Of a stretch of DNA of 7,426 bases, positions 1 to 5,133 are shown one piece after another. The notes under the pieces are model-generated. The model was given only the letters and a program-made list of their open reading frames with translations, was not told where the DNA came from and ran no database searches. The DNA is taken from positions 1 through 7,426 of the forward strand of contig DJVK01000013.1 in the NCBI GenBank assembly GCA_002441145.1. Reading direction: 5' to 3'. Source of the DNA: Candidatus Saccharibacteria bacterium UBA6258. Its GTDB lineage: Bacteria; Patescibacteriota; Saccharimonadia; Saccharimonadales; Saccharimonadaceae. Each line of letters begins with the position of its first letter. Position 1 is the stretch's first letter. A program made the position numbers and the translations under genes.

Positions 1-587
1 ATGCGGCCGAGCTCGTACTTACGGCGACTGAACAATATGTCAGCCGCGCCGGATTGAAGCTTGCCAGCGTCGCAACTAAATTTCACATTGATTTTGCCGA
101 TAAAGTCGTACTAGATGTTGGTAGTAGCACCGGTGGATTCACTGATTATGTGTTACAGCACGGCGCAGCGCGCGTGTATGCGATTGACGTTGGTACCGAA
201 CAGCTACACCCGAGTTTGCGCGGCCACGAACGCATCGAATTGCACGAAAAGACCGATATTCGCGACTTTAAACCTGGTGCAACTCCTGATGTTGTCGTTA
301 TCGATGTATCATTCATCAGTTTGCGCGATGTCTTACCGCACGTTGCTAAATTATCTGGGCCGAACACGATTATACTAGCGATGGTAAAGCCGCAATTTGA
401 AGCAGCTCGCAACCAGATAGGCAGTAGTGGCGTCATTAAAAACGACAGCGTGCGCCGCTCAATTTTAAAAGACTTCGAACAGTGGTCTAAAGCGCTATTT
501 ATGACCGTTGATAAAGCGGATAGCGAAGTAAAGGGCTCTCGTGGCAATCAAGAACGATTTTATAAGTTGCGTATTGTCAAACACTAG
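1..587 (+). CDS. tlyA: TlyA family rRNA methyltransferase, 3' part (5' end outside window)
   Basis: TlyA-family proteins are SAM-dependent RrmJ-fold methyltransferases; characterised members 2'-O-methylate rRNA, and some have been reported as haemolysins. The reading frame is open from base 3 and runs in from upstream, so the N-terminal S4 RNA-binding domain is mostly missing. The visible part starts just before the hallmark YVSRAGLKL junction (codons from about base 36), so a TTG at 54 is not the real start. The SAM-binding loop DVGSSTGGFTDYVL follows, then YAIDVG, VVVIDVSFISLRDVLP, AMVKPQFEA and the terminal SEVKGSRGNQERF. These supply the K-D-K-E residues expected of the RrmJ fold. The stop is TAG at 585-587. 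Codon use is mixed, unlike the GC-rich gene that follows. Family assignment is firm; the exact rRNA target is not known from sequence. Confidence 0.93.
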   Translation, partial: AAELVLTATEQYVSRAGLKLASVATKFHIDFADKVVLDVGSSTGGFTDYVLQHGAARVYAIDVGTEQLHPSLRGHERIELHEKTDIRDFKPGATPDVVVIDVSFISLRDVLPHVAKLSGPNTIILAMVKPQFEAARNQIGSSGVIKNDSVRRSILKDFEQWSKALFMTVDKADSEVKGSRGNQERFYKLRIVKH

Positions 588-596
588 TCATTTAGC

Positions 597-632
597 TTTA
601 CAAAGACTTGAATATATGCTAATGTAATCTTA
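597..632 (+). promoter_or_regulatory. Sigma70-like promoter of the GC-rich surface protein gene
   Basis: The -35 box is TTTACA (597-602), followed by a 17-base spacer and a -10 box TAATGT (620-625) preceded by TGC, an extended -10. The predicted start of transcription is near 631-633, giving a leader of about 120 bases before the GTG at 752. The same layout (TTTACAAA, 17-base spacer, TATGnTAATrT) recurs upstream of the small secreted gene at 2925. The boxes were seen by eye; transcription was not tested. Confidence 0.6.
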
Positions 633-635
633 ACG

Positions 636-652
636 CACACCATCGGGGTGTG
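636..652 (+). promoter_or_regulatory. 5'-terminal leader hairpin
   Basis: CACACC (636-641) pairs perfectly with GGTGTG (647-652) around a five-base loop, within a few bases of the predicted transcription start. There is no T-run, so it is not a terminator. It may stabilise the 5' end of the long leader mRNA. The leader at 2796-2924 also begins with a hairpin (2801-2820), but of different sequence. Confidence 0.45.
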
Positions 653-670
653 ATGTTGCAGTGCCCATTG

Positions 671-726
671 GATGGTCAGCTTATAAAGAGCTCCCTGGTG
701 GCGCTTTTTACAATCTGATCATCTCT
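671..726 (+). promoter_or_regulatory. Structured leader element, copy 1
   Basis: This is a 53-base hairpin in the leader of the surface protein gene. The outer helix pairs GATGGTCAG (671-679) with CTGATCATC (715-723), nine pairs including one G-U. After a partly paired internal loop, the inner helix pairs 684-691 with 703-710, has one mismatch (692/702), then 693-694 with 700-701, closing a five-base loop. Bases 684-726 align without gaps to 2854-2896 (31/43 identical), and the inner helix is kept there by compensatory changes. No known riboswitch class was recognised. An RNA regulator or protein-binding leader is the favoured reading, and a DNA operator is the alternative. Confidence 0.65.
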
Positions 727-751
727 CACTACGTCCCGAAAGGACACCATC

Positions 752-1732
752 GTGAAGAATCGTACCATTGGACTGCTGGGACGAGGAGCAGGGGCTGTCG
801 CGTTCGCGACGCTCTGCGCGCTTCTCCCGGCACCTGCTGCAAACGCGGCGGAGGGCGACCCCGTGGTCGTCATGATCAACCCGCCGACTCAGACCTGCAT
901 CGCAGGCGAGGCGAACGACGAGATCAGCGACCCCGTGATCGTCAGTGGCGGTGAGGCCATCGAGATTGCTCCACCCCAGTGGAGTATGCCTGACGCCGAC
1001 GGCGTCAGCACCAAGATCATCGAGGTGTACTCGGCGCTCGAGGGACCTGACTGGGTCTTCGCACCCGATTCGTGGAAGGGTGACACCTTCTACGACTATG
1101 GCGGCCCTTGTGGCGGCGAGACGGAGGTCATCATCATTCCGATCCCGTCGGCTCCGGCCACGACGCCCGACGACTTCACCAAGGAAGGTGACGTCAAGTG
1201 GCTTCCCGAGGCTGACACCGTTGACGCGGTGTGGAGCTACAACGATAAGGGCGAGCTGCTCTTGACGGCGACCGAAGGGCGCGAGTTCACCGATGGCAGT
1301 ACGGTCCACAACTATGGCCTGCCGCCGGACGTGTACAACCCGCCCACCGACGACCCAGGAACCGACCCCGACGACGACCCAGTGACTCCTCCTGACAACG
1401 GTGGGGGAACTGGCGGCGACGACAACGGCAGCGGTGGCAACACGCCCCCCGCGGGCAACAGTGGTGGCGACAACACTGGTGGCAACACCGGTGGCGGTGC
1501 ATCGACACCCGACACGTCCAACGACGGCAAGACCAGCGTGGACACGTCGAAGGGTGATGACAAGCAGAACAACACCGGAACCAACCAGGTCCGACGCCCC
1601 GGCCACAACGGCGCGGTCGTCACCGACGACACGTCGTCGAGCCTGCTTGGCTGGTCGGCTGCATCGGCGTTCGCGCTGATGATGGCCGCTGGTGTGATGC
1701 GGGCGCGTCGCAAGCGCGTCAACATCAACTGA
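752..1732 (+). CDS. GC-rich secreted surface protein with C-terminal anchor-like helix
   Basis: I do not recognise this 326-residue protein. It has a signal peptide (basic n-region, hydrophobic residues about 13-25, likely cleavage after ANA at residue 32). A folded-looking region of about 33-190 follows with two cysteines (49 and 120) that could form a disulfide. Residues about 195-285 are a Pro/Asp-rich then Gly/Asn/Ser/Thr-rich spacer. A hydrophobic helix (about 298-316) and a basic tail, RARRKR, end the protein. The GTG start is supported by an AAAGGA ribosome site (739-744) and the signal peptide. The spacer-helix-basic-tail order is that of a wall-sorting signal, and a sortase gene follows, but no LPXTG-like motif is seen before the helix. 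It could instead be a tail-anchored membrane protein. Third positions are GC-rich (18 of 20 in codons 41-60), unlike tlyA and ychF, which suggests transfer from a high-GC actinobacterium. Confidence 0.85.
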   Translation: MKNRTIGLLGRGAGAVAFATLCALLPAPAANAAEGDPVVVMINPPTQTCIAGEANDEISDPVIVSGGEAIEIAPPQWSMPDADGVSTKIIEVYSALEGPDWVFAPDSWKGDTFYDYGGPCGGETEVIIIPIPSAPATTPDDFTKEGDVKWLPEADTVDAVWSYNDKGELLLTATEGREFTDGSTVHNYGLPPDVYNPPTDDPGTDPDDDPVTPPDNGGGTGGDDNGSGGNTPPAGNSGGDNTGGNTGGGASTPDTSNDGKTSVDTSKGDDKQNNTGTNQVRRPGHNGAVVTDDTSSSLLGWSAASAFALMMAAGVMRARRKRVNIN

Positions 1733-1750
1733 GGTGATCAGAAGGGTCTT

Positions 1751-1780
1751 CCCCGGCGTGGCATTCGTGCTGCGTCGGGG
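1751..1780 (+). terminator. 13-bp hairpin with UUCG loop downstream of the surface protein
   Basis: Bases 1751-1763 pair with 1768-1780 along 13 continuous pairs (three of them G-U), closed by a TTCG tetraloop, which is exceptionally stable in RNA. No T-run follows directly, so it probably protects the mRNA 3' end or works with the terminator at 1799-1825. Confidence 0.6.
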
Positions 1781-1798
1781 AGCCCAACCTCTCAATAT

Positions 1799-1825
1799 CC
1801 GCATGCAAGCCGCATGTGGTTTTTT
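1799..1825 (+). terminator. Rho-independent terminator of the surface protein gene
   Basis: CCGCATG (1799-1805) pairs with CATGTGG (1813-1819), with one G-U and a seven-base loop, followed at once by six T residues (1820-1825). It lies 66 bases after the stop codon and before the sortase promoter, so it separates the two transcription units. Confidence 0.75.
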
Positions 1826-1836
1826 ATTGCATATGA

Positions 1837-1872
1837 TTGAAATTTATCAATTAGTATTGTATAATAGTATTA
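1837..1872 (+). promoter_or_regulatory. Sigma70 promoter of the sortase gene
   Basis: TTGAAA (1837-1842), a 17-base spacer and a perfect TATAAT (1860-1865) make this the best promoter match in the window. Transcription would start near 1872, leaving a leader of about 44 bases. An inverted repeat, ATTGA-N6-TCAAT (1836-1851), overlaps the -35 box and could be an operator, though AT-rich DNA gives such repeats easily. Confidence 0.72.
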
Positions 1873-1899
1873 GTATAGCCCTTTAACTTCAACATCCCG

Positions 1900-1907
1900 A
1901 AGGGGAG
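1900..1907 (+). promoter_or_regulatory. Ribosome binding site deciding the sortase start
   Basis: AAGGGGAG ends eight bases before ATG 1916. The alternative in-frame GTG at 1907 overlaps this motif and has no upstream site of its own, so ATG 1916 is preferred. That start also gives the cleaner lipoprotein signal peptide. Confidence 0.75.
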
Positions 1908-1915
1908 TGATTCAA

Positions 1916-2662
1916 ATGCGGGATTACCGAAAGGTAATGTTGCTCGCTGCGGTTCTTGCCGTGTCGTCCTGTAGCCAAGCGCCGAATCCCGTCACGGTTT
2001 CGACCCTTCCTGCTACGGTTTCGACCACTGTAACTGTAACTGTGCCGTCATCGTCACCGACGCCGACATCATCGACATCCACATCCACAGCAACAAGCAC
2101 TACTCGTAAGGTATCGCCACCAAAGGTGACGCAACCGCCTACCGTCAAACCGGTCAAGCCCGTTGCAACACCGCCACCGACTACGTGCACGAAGTTCCAA
2201 CAACCGTTCGTCGCCACGCGCGTCGCACTTATGCGCTTGTCGATTGATGTGCCCGTGACGGTGCAGCCATTGGTAAACGGCACGCTCTCTGTACCATTTA
2301 CCGGTGCCGGTGTTGACCCCAGGCGATCATTCGCTTGGCAGGTCGACAATCCGCGAGTCGGAGCGCCTGGCTTGCAGTACTTCGCTACGCATACCTATAT
2401 CGGCAGTGTTGCGATCGGCAACCTACTCGGTAAAAGCGGCGGCGCGAAGAAGGGTGACATCATCAAGGTGTACGGCGCTTCTGGCCAGGTAGCGTGCTAT
2501 CAGGTCAGCGACGTGTTGCTTTATGACGTCGCTAGCGTACCATCATCACTCCTGAACGCTCAACCCGCGCACTCAGAGATGCTCATCGAATTCTGCTGGA
2601 GCTATAATTCCAGCACGAAGATTTGGGAGCAACGAAAGTACGTGCGAGCCCGGTTGATGTGA
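1916..2662 (+). CDS. Lipoprotein sortase (class E/F-like cysteine transpeptidase)
   Basis: Sortases cut a sorting motif in secreted proteins and join them to the cell envelope. This 248-residue protein starts with a lipoprotein signal peptide: basic RDYRK, hydrophobic VMLLAAVLAV, and lipobox VSSC with Cys19. It would therefore be held to the outer membrane face by lipid rather than by the usual transmembrane helix. Residues 20-90 are a Ser/Thr/Pro/Val-rich tether. The sortase domain spans about 95-248, with His159 (FATHTY), Cys227 (LIEFCWSY) and a downstream Arg, probably Arg240, as the catalytic set. Segments such as VNGTLSVPF and GDIIKVYG match the class E/F pattern. The start is ATG 1916 because AAGGGGAG lies eight bases upstream; an in-frame GTG at 1907 overlaps that site. 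The likely substrate is the surface protein before it. The catalytic family is well supported, the class less so. Confidence 0.85.
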   Translation: MRDYRKVMLLAAVLAVSSCSQAPNPVTVSTLPATVSTTVTVTVPSSSPTPTSSTSTSTATSTTRKVSPPKVTQPPTVKPVKPVATPPPTTCTKFQQPFVATRVALMRLSIDVPVTVQPLVNGTLSVPFTGAGVDPRRSFAWQVDNPRVGAPGLQYFATHTYIGSVAIGNLLGKSGGAKKGDIIKVYGASGQVACYQVSDVLLYDVASVPSSLLNAQPAHSEMLIEFCWSYNSSTKIWEQRKYVRARLM

Positions 2663-2681
2663 CAAGAAAGGAGCTATGCTT

Positions 2682-2720
2682 GCCCCTTGTTCCTCCGGTA
2701 AAACGGGTGGAGCAGGGGGC
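2682..2720 (+). terminator. Long GC-rich hairpin downstream of the sortase
   Basis: Bases 2682-2693 pair with 2709-2720 over 12 continuous pairs (two G-U), then CCG/CGG (2695-2697 with 2704-2706) close the loop. No T-run follows, so classical intrinsic termination is doubtful; it may block 3' decay or act as a weak terminator. Its sequence resembles the hairpin at 3382-3420: both share CCCC, GTTC, GTAA, GGAGC and GGGGG in the same order. Confidence 0.55.
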
Positions 2721-2760
2721 TCGCTTGCTTTAGGCGGTAACTCATTTATAGAATAAGCTA

Positions 2761-2796
2761 TTTACAAAAATAGTCTTCTATGGTAATATGTAGTAA
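2761..2796 (+). promoter_or_regulatory. Sigma70-like promoter of the small secreted gene
   Basis: TTTACA (2761-2766), a 17-base spacer, and TAATAT (2784-2789) preceded by TGG (extended -10). The start of transcription would be near 2796, giving a leader of about 129 bases. The box sequences, spacer length and extended -10 match the promoter at 597-632 closely. Confidence 0.65.
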
Positions 2797-2800
2797 CTTG

Positions 2801-2820
2801 TGTAGCGTTAATCGCTTACA
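2801..2820 (+). promoter_or_regulatory. 5'-terminal leader hairpin
   Basis: TGTAGCG (2801-2807) pairs with CGC-T-TACA (2813-2820) with one bulged T and a five-base loop. It sits just after the predicted transcription start, the same relative place as the hairpin at 636-652, though the sequence differs. Confidence 0.4.
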
Positions 2821-2835
2821 TCGGTGTTTAGTTTT

Positions 2836-2896
2836 ATCGGACGAATGACCAAGTAAATGGCTCTCCGATAGATCCGTTTACAATCCGATTATCTCT
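2836..2896 (+). promoter_or_regulatory. Structured leader element, copy 2
   Basis: Bases 2854-2896 align ungapped with 684-726. The inner helix pairs 2854-2860 with 2874-2880, has one mismatch (2861/2873), then 2862-2864 with 2870-2872 around a five-base loop, in exactly the register of copy 1. The outer helix is different: ATCGGA (2836-2841) can pair with TCCGAT (2884-2889), while the 3' strand CAATCyGATyATCTCT is kept at sequence level. The start codon follows 28 bases after the conserved end. Confidence 0.62.
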
Positions 2897-2924
2897 AAAC
2901 GTACCCAACCACTGAGGAGTTTTC

Positions 2925-3338
2925 ATGAGCAAGCGTTCTGGCATTCTCGCGGCCTCGGCCGCACTGGTGTTCACCGTGACCGCTGGCGGTCTCGTGGGAG
3001 TCGGCAGTGCTACTGCCGCTCCGGGTGGCGCCAAGGGTCCCAAGCCGACTACAACGACGTCGCCCATCACCGACCCGGTCGAGACGACGATTTACGCCCT
3101 GTTCTGCTCCTACTCGGACGGGACGCTGACGGCGCGCTACGGGCCCGTCACGGGCGAAGACGTCTACCTGACCTACCCCGACGCCGCCGGCGCCGAGGTC
3201 AAGCTCGGCAAGTTCGACGCACAAGGCTACGCAAAGGTCCGGAAGCCCAACAACATCCGCACCTTCAACGCCACGAGACCCGGCAACGCCGAGTACGGTG
3301 ACGCAAGCGTCATCCTCGCTTCCTGCACGCTGGCGTGA
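2925..3338 (+). CDS. Small GC-rich secreted protein, function unknown
   Basis: This 137-residue protein is not recognised. The start is ATG 2925, with GAGGAG five bases upstream. A Sec signal peptide fills residues 1-31 (SKR n-region, then an Ala/Val/Leu/Gly-rich core, cleavage near ATAA-PGG). A short basic Gly/Pro/Lys stretch and a Thr-rich run lead into a compact domain of about 85 residues. Two cysteines in the mature part, one in LFCSY and one three residues from the end, could form a single disulfide joining the two ends of that domain. The alternating polar/hydrophobic pattern suggests a small beta fold. It has no C-terminal helix or sorting-like tail, so it is probably released or held non-covalently. 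Third positions are strongly GC-rich (19 of 20 in one mid-gene stretch), as in the gene at 752-1732, although the proteins are not alike. Confidence 0.8.
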   Translation: MSKRSGILAASAALVFTVTAGGLVGVGSATAAPGGAKGPKPTTTTSPITDPVETTIYALFCSYSDGTLTARYGPVTGEDVYLTYPDAAGAEVKLGKFDAQGYAKVRKPNNIRTFNATRPGNAEYGDASVILASCTLA

Positions 3339-3381
3339 TACGCTGACACCTCGCGGTGTCGCACAAGAGATAAATCGGATT

Positions 3382-3423
3382 CCCCCTCGTTCTATTGCCG
3401 TAAGGTGATGGAGCGGGGGGTTT
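3382..3423 (+). terminator. Terminator between the small secreted gene and ychF
   Basis: CCCCCT (3382-3387) pairs with GGGGGG (3415-3420), and after one bulged base 3389-3399 pairs with 3404-3414 around a GTAA (GNRA-type) tetraloop. TTT follows at 3421-3423. It lies between convergent genes, so it may stop transcription from both sides, but the minus-strand side has no T-run. It resembles the hairpin at 2682-2720. Confidence 0.68.
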
Positions 3424-3437
3424 CTGCTTAGTTAGAG

Positions 3438-4520
3438 CTATTTAGATACGTTGAACCTAAATTCAACGATGTCGTCCGGTTGCATGACGTACTCTTTGCC
3501 TTCGGTTCGCATTTTACCTGCAGCGCGGGCGGCAGATTCTGAACCGGCGGCAACAAGGTCGTAGTAGTCGACGATTTGTGCGGCAATAAAGCCACGTTCA
3601 AAATCGGTGTGAATAACGCCGGCAGCCTGTGGGGCAGTAGAGCCCTTTTTAATCGTCCAGGCGCGAATTTCTTTTGGACCCGCCGTCATGTAGCTTTGTA
3701 AGCCGAGAATATCGTAGGCAGCGTGAATCATCTGGGTTAATCCTGCTTCGGGGATGTCGTAACTCGCGAGTAGTTCCATGGCATCGCTTGCATTGAGGCC
3801 TTTTAGCTCGTCTTCAAGCTTAGCGCAAATAAACAGGGCAGGGGCGCCATTCGTAAGGTCGCGAAGGCCTTGCTTTGCTGTCTCGTCGCTCAACGTTTCT
3901 TCGTTGACATTGAATACATAGATAACAGGCTTTGCCGTTAACAGGTGAAGATCGGCAATATATTCATGAATAACATTTTTACTCTCTCCGACTAGTGTTC
4001 CGGCCTCAAGCTCTTTTTTAAGTTCTTCTAGATATGATGATATTTCGCGTGCTTTGGGGTTAGACTTTGCCTCTTTGTGTAGTTTCATTAGTCGTGCATC
4101 AATTGTTTGCAGGTCGGCAAGAATCAGTTCGGTATTAATCGTTTCGATGTCGCGCTTAGGGTGCACATTATTTTCGACATGAATGATGTCGCCGTTTTCG
4201 AATGCGCGCACAATGTGCACAATCGCATCGCACTGACGGATATTAGCTAAGAACTTGTTGCCCAAGCCTTCGCCTTTGCTCGCGCCAGCTACGAGGCCGG
4301 CGATATCGACGAATGTTACTGTAGCGGGGAGGATTTTTTCGGACCCGTACATACGAGCTAATGTTTCGAGCCGTTCGTCAGGAACGGGAACGATACCGGT
4401 GTTAGGCTCGATTGTTGCAAAAGGGTAATTAGCCGCCAAAATATCATTATTTGTCAGCGCATTGAACAGGGTTGATTTGCCGACATTTGGTAAGCCGACG
4501 ATTCCGATAGATAGACTCAT
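3438..4520 (-). CDS. ychF: Redox/ribosome-associated ATPase YchF (OLA1 family)
   Basis: YchF is a universally conserved P-loop ATPase of the Obg-related group that binds ribosomes and acts in stress responses. The 360-residue length is close to the usual 363 or so. The P-loop is GLPNVGKST (residues 9-17), the switch motif is DIAGLV (72-77), and the base-recognition site is NVNE (204-207) in place of NKxD, the change linked with ATP preference in this family. The residue after DxAG is Leu rather than a catalytic Gln, as usual for YchF. A helical insertion covers about 120-195 and the C-terminal TGS domain runs from about 276 to the end, including HTDFERGFIAAQ. No Shine-Dalgarno sequence precedes the start, and a TATAAT box sits so close (4530-4535) that the mRNA would be nearly leaderless. 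Confidence 0.97.
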   Translation of the reverse strand: MSLSIGIVGLPNVGKSTLFNALTNNDILAANYPFATIEPNTGIVPVPDERLETLARMYGSEKILPATVTFVDIAGLVAGASKGEGLGNKFLANIRQCDAIVHIVRAFENGDIIHVENNVHPKRDIETINTELILADLQTIDARLMKLHKEAKSNPKAREISSYLEELKKELEAGTLVGESKNVIHEYIADLHLLTAKPVIYVFNVNEETLSDETAKQGLRDLTNGAPALFICAKLEDELKGLNASDAMELLASYDIPEAGLTQMIHAAYDILGLQSYMTAGPKEIRAWTIKKGSTAPQAAGVIHTDFERGFIAAQIVDYYDLVAAGSESAARAAGKMRTEGKEYVMQPDDIVEFRFNVSK

Positions 4521-4522
4521 AT

Positions 4523-4535
4523 TAGGTATATTATA
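4523..4535 (-). promoter_or_regulatory. -10 box of ychF, implying a near-leaderless mRNA
   Basis: On the minus strand a perfect TATAAT lies at 4530-4535, and transcription would start at about 4523-4524, only three or four bases before the ATG at 4520. No convincing -35 box is seen. The absence of any purine-rich ribosome site upstream fits leaderless initiation. Confidence 0.55.
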
Positions 4536-4550
4536 TCAGAAATTATGCGA

Positions 4551-4587
4551 TTGCAGGCGGTTACTTGTGCGTGCTATCATAAGCGGT
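4551..4587 (+). promoter_or_regulatory. Promoter of the 4600-7241 gene pair
   Basis: TTGCAG (4551-4556), an 18-base spacer and TATCAT (4575-4580). Transcription would begin near 4587, leaving about 13 bases before ATG 4600. It diverges from the ychF promoter in the same 79-bp gap. Confidence 0.5.
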
Positions 4588-4599
4588 AAGAACATTGTT

Positions 4600-5133
4600 A
4601 TGAAAAAACTACAAAGGCCATTACTCTTGATCATCGCAGCCATTCTTATGGCTATTCTGGTTGCGAGTGGCTCGCTGCTGTGGCGTTACATCGAATCTCG
4701 ACAAACTGCCAATGATGGCAAGGGCTCGGGCACGACGAAGGCCGTGGTCGTTTCGAACGTTTGCACTGACGATATAGTGACGCAAGTCTCACCTGCGTTG
4801 GGTGCGAACGATATCAGCGCGACGCGTGTAGTGGCTGAGAAAATTATCAACAATAATAATTACTACGGTGACGTAAATTGTGGGTATATTATGACACGCT
4901 ATTATTTGATGACTGGCGACAGCGATAAGGCAGGCGAGGCGCTCGACGCTATGGAAGCGGCTCGAGCAGCTGGCAGTGAGTATAGTTTGGCATTTAACCC
5001 GCCGGTAATGCCAATTGCCGACCTACGCACCGCTCTTCAAACTTCTCGAGCTCTCGAAACCGAAACGAACAAATACGAAAATGGCACAGATGATTTGAAT
5101 GAGGTGGATAAAGAATGGCAAAAAAACAACTAG
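4600..5133 (+). CDS. Membrane-anchored small protein with a possible TPR-like domain
   Basis: This 177-residue protein has one N-terminal membrane helix (about residues 7-29: LLLIIAAILMAILVASGSLL) with lysines before it, so its body faces outside the cell. Two cysteines (in SNVCTDD and VNCGY) may form a disulfide. The segment from about 50 to 140 is helical, and the pair around GYIMTRYYLMTGDSDKAGEA looks like a single TPR-type repeat. The tail is charged. An in-frame ATG at 4462 would extend the frame backwards into ychF on the other strand; ATG 4600 gives a proper membrane anchor and sits behind a promoter, though GGTAAG is only a weak ribosome site. Its last 19 bases overlap the next gene, which suggests translational coupling and a shared role. 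I do not recognise a named family. Confidence 0.8.
   Translation: MKKLQRPLLLIIAAILMAILVASGSLLWRYIESRQTANDGKGSGTTKAVVVSNVCTDDIVTQVSPALGANDISATRVVAEKIINNNNYYGDVNCGYIMTRYYLMTGDSDKAGEALDAMEAARAAGSEYSLAFNPPVMPIADLRTALQTSRALETETNKYENGTDDLNEVDKEWQKNN

Noticed and set aside
54..587. TTG at 54 as the start of tlyA
   Set aside because: The frame stays open to the window edge and the conserved YVSRAGLKL junction spans this position, so the gene begins upstream.
661..954. GTG-initiated frame of 97 codons crossing the leader and the start of the surface protein gene
   Set aside because: It has no ribosome site, an Arg-rich product and out-of-frame overlap with a well-supported gene.
1287..1508. Gly/Asn-rich coding repeat as a tandem DNA repeat or CRISPR-like array
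   Set aside because: The repetition is low-complexity coding for a Gly/Asn/Thr spacer, with no regular unit or spacers.
719..1804. Long open frame on the minus strand (361 codons), plus other frames inside the GC-rich gene
   Set aside because: It lies opposite the surface protein, whose signal peptide, spacer and anchor are clear. Its product is Arg/Val-rich without domain features, and GC-rich DNA yields few stop codons in other frames.
684..2896. The 43-base repeat as an attachment site or insertion-sequence end
   Set aside because: No integrase or transposase gene is present, the copies are only 72% identical, and they sit at a fixed distance from start codons and promoters, which fits a leader element better.
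4462..4599. N-terminal extension of the membrane-anchored protein to ATG 4462
   Set aside because: It would overlap the start of ychF on the other strand, run through both promoters and place 46 residues before the membrane helix.
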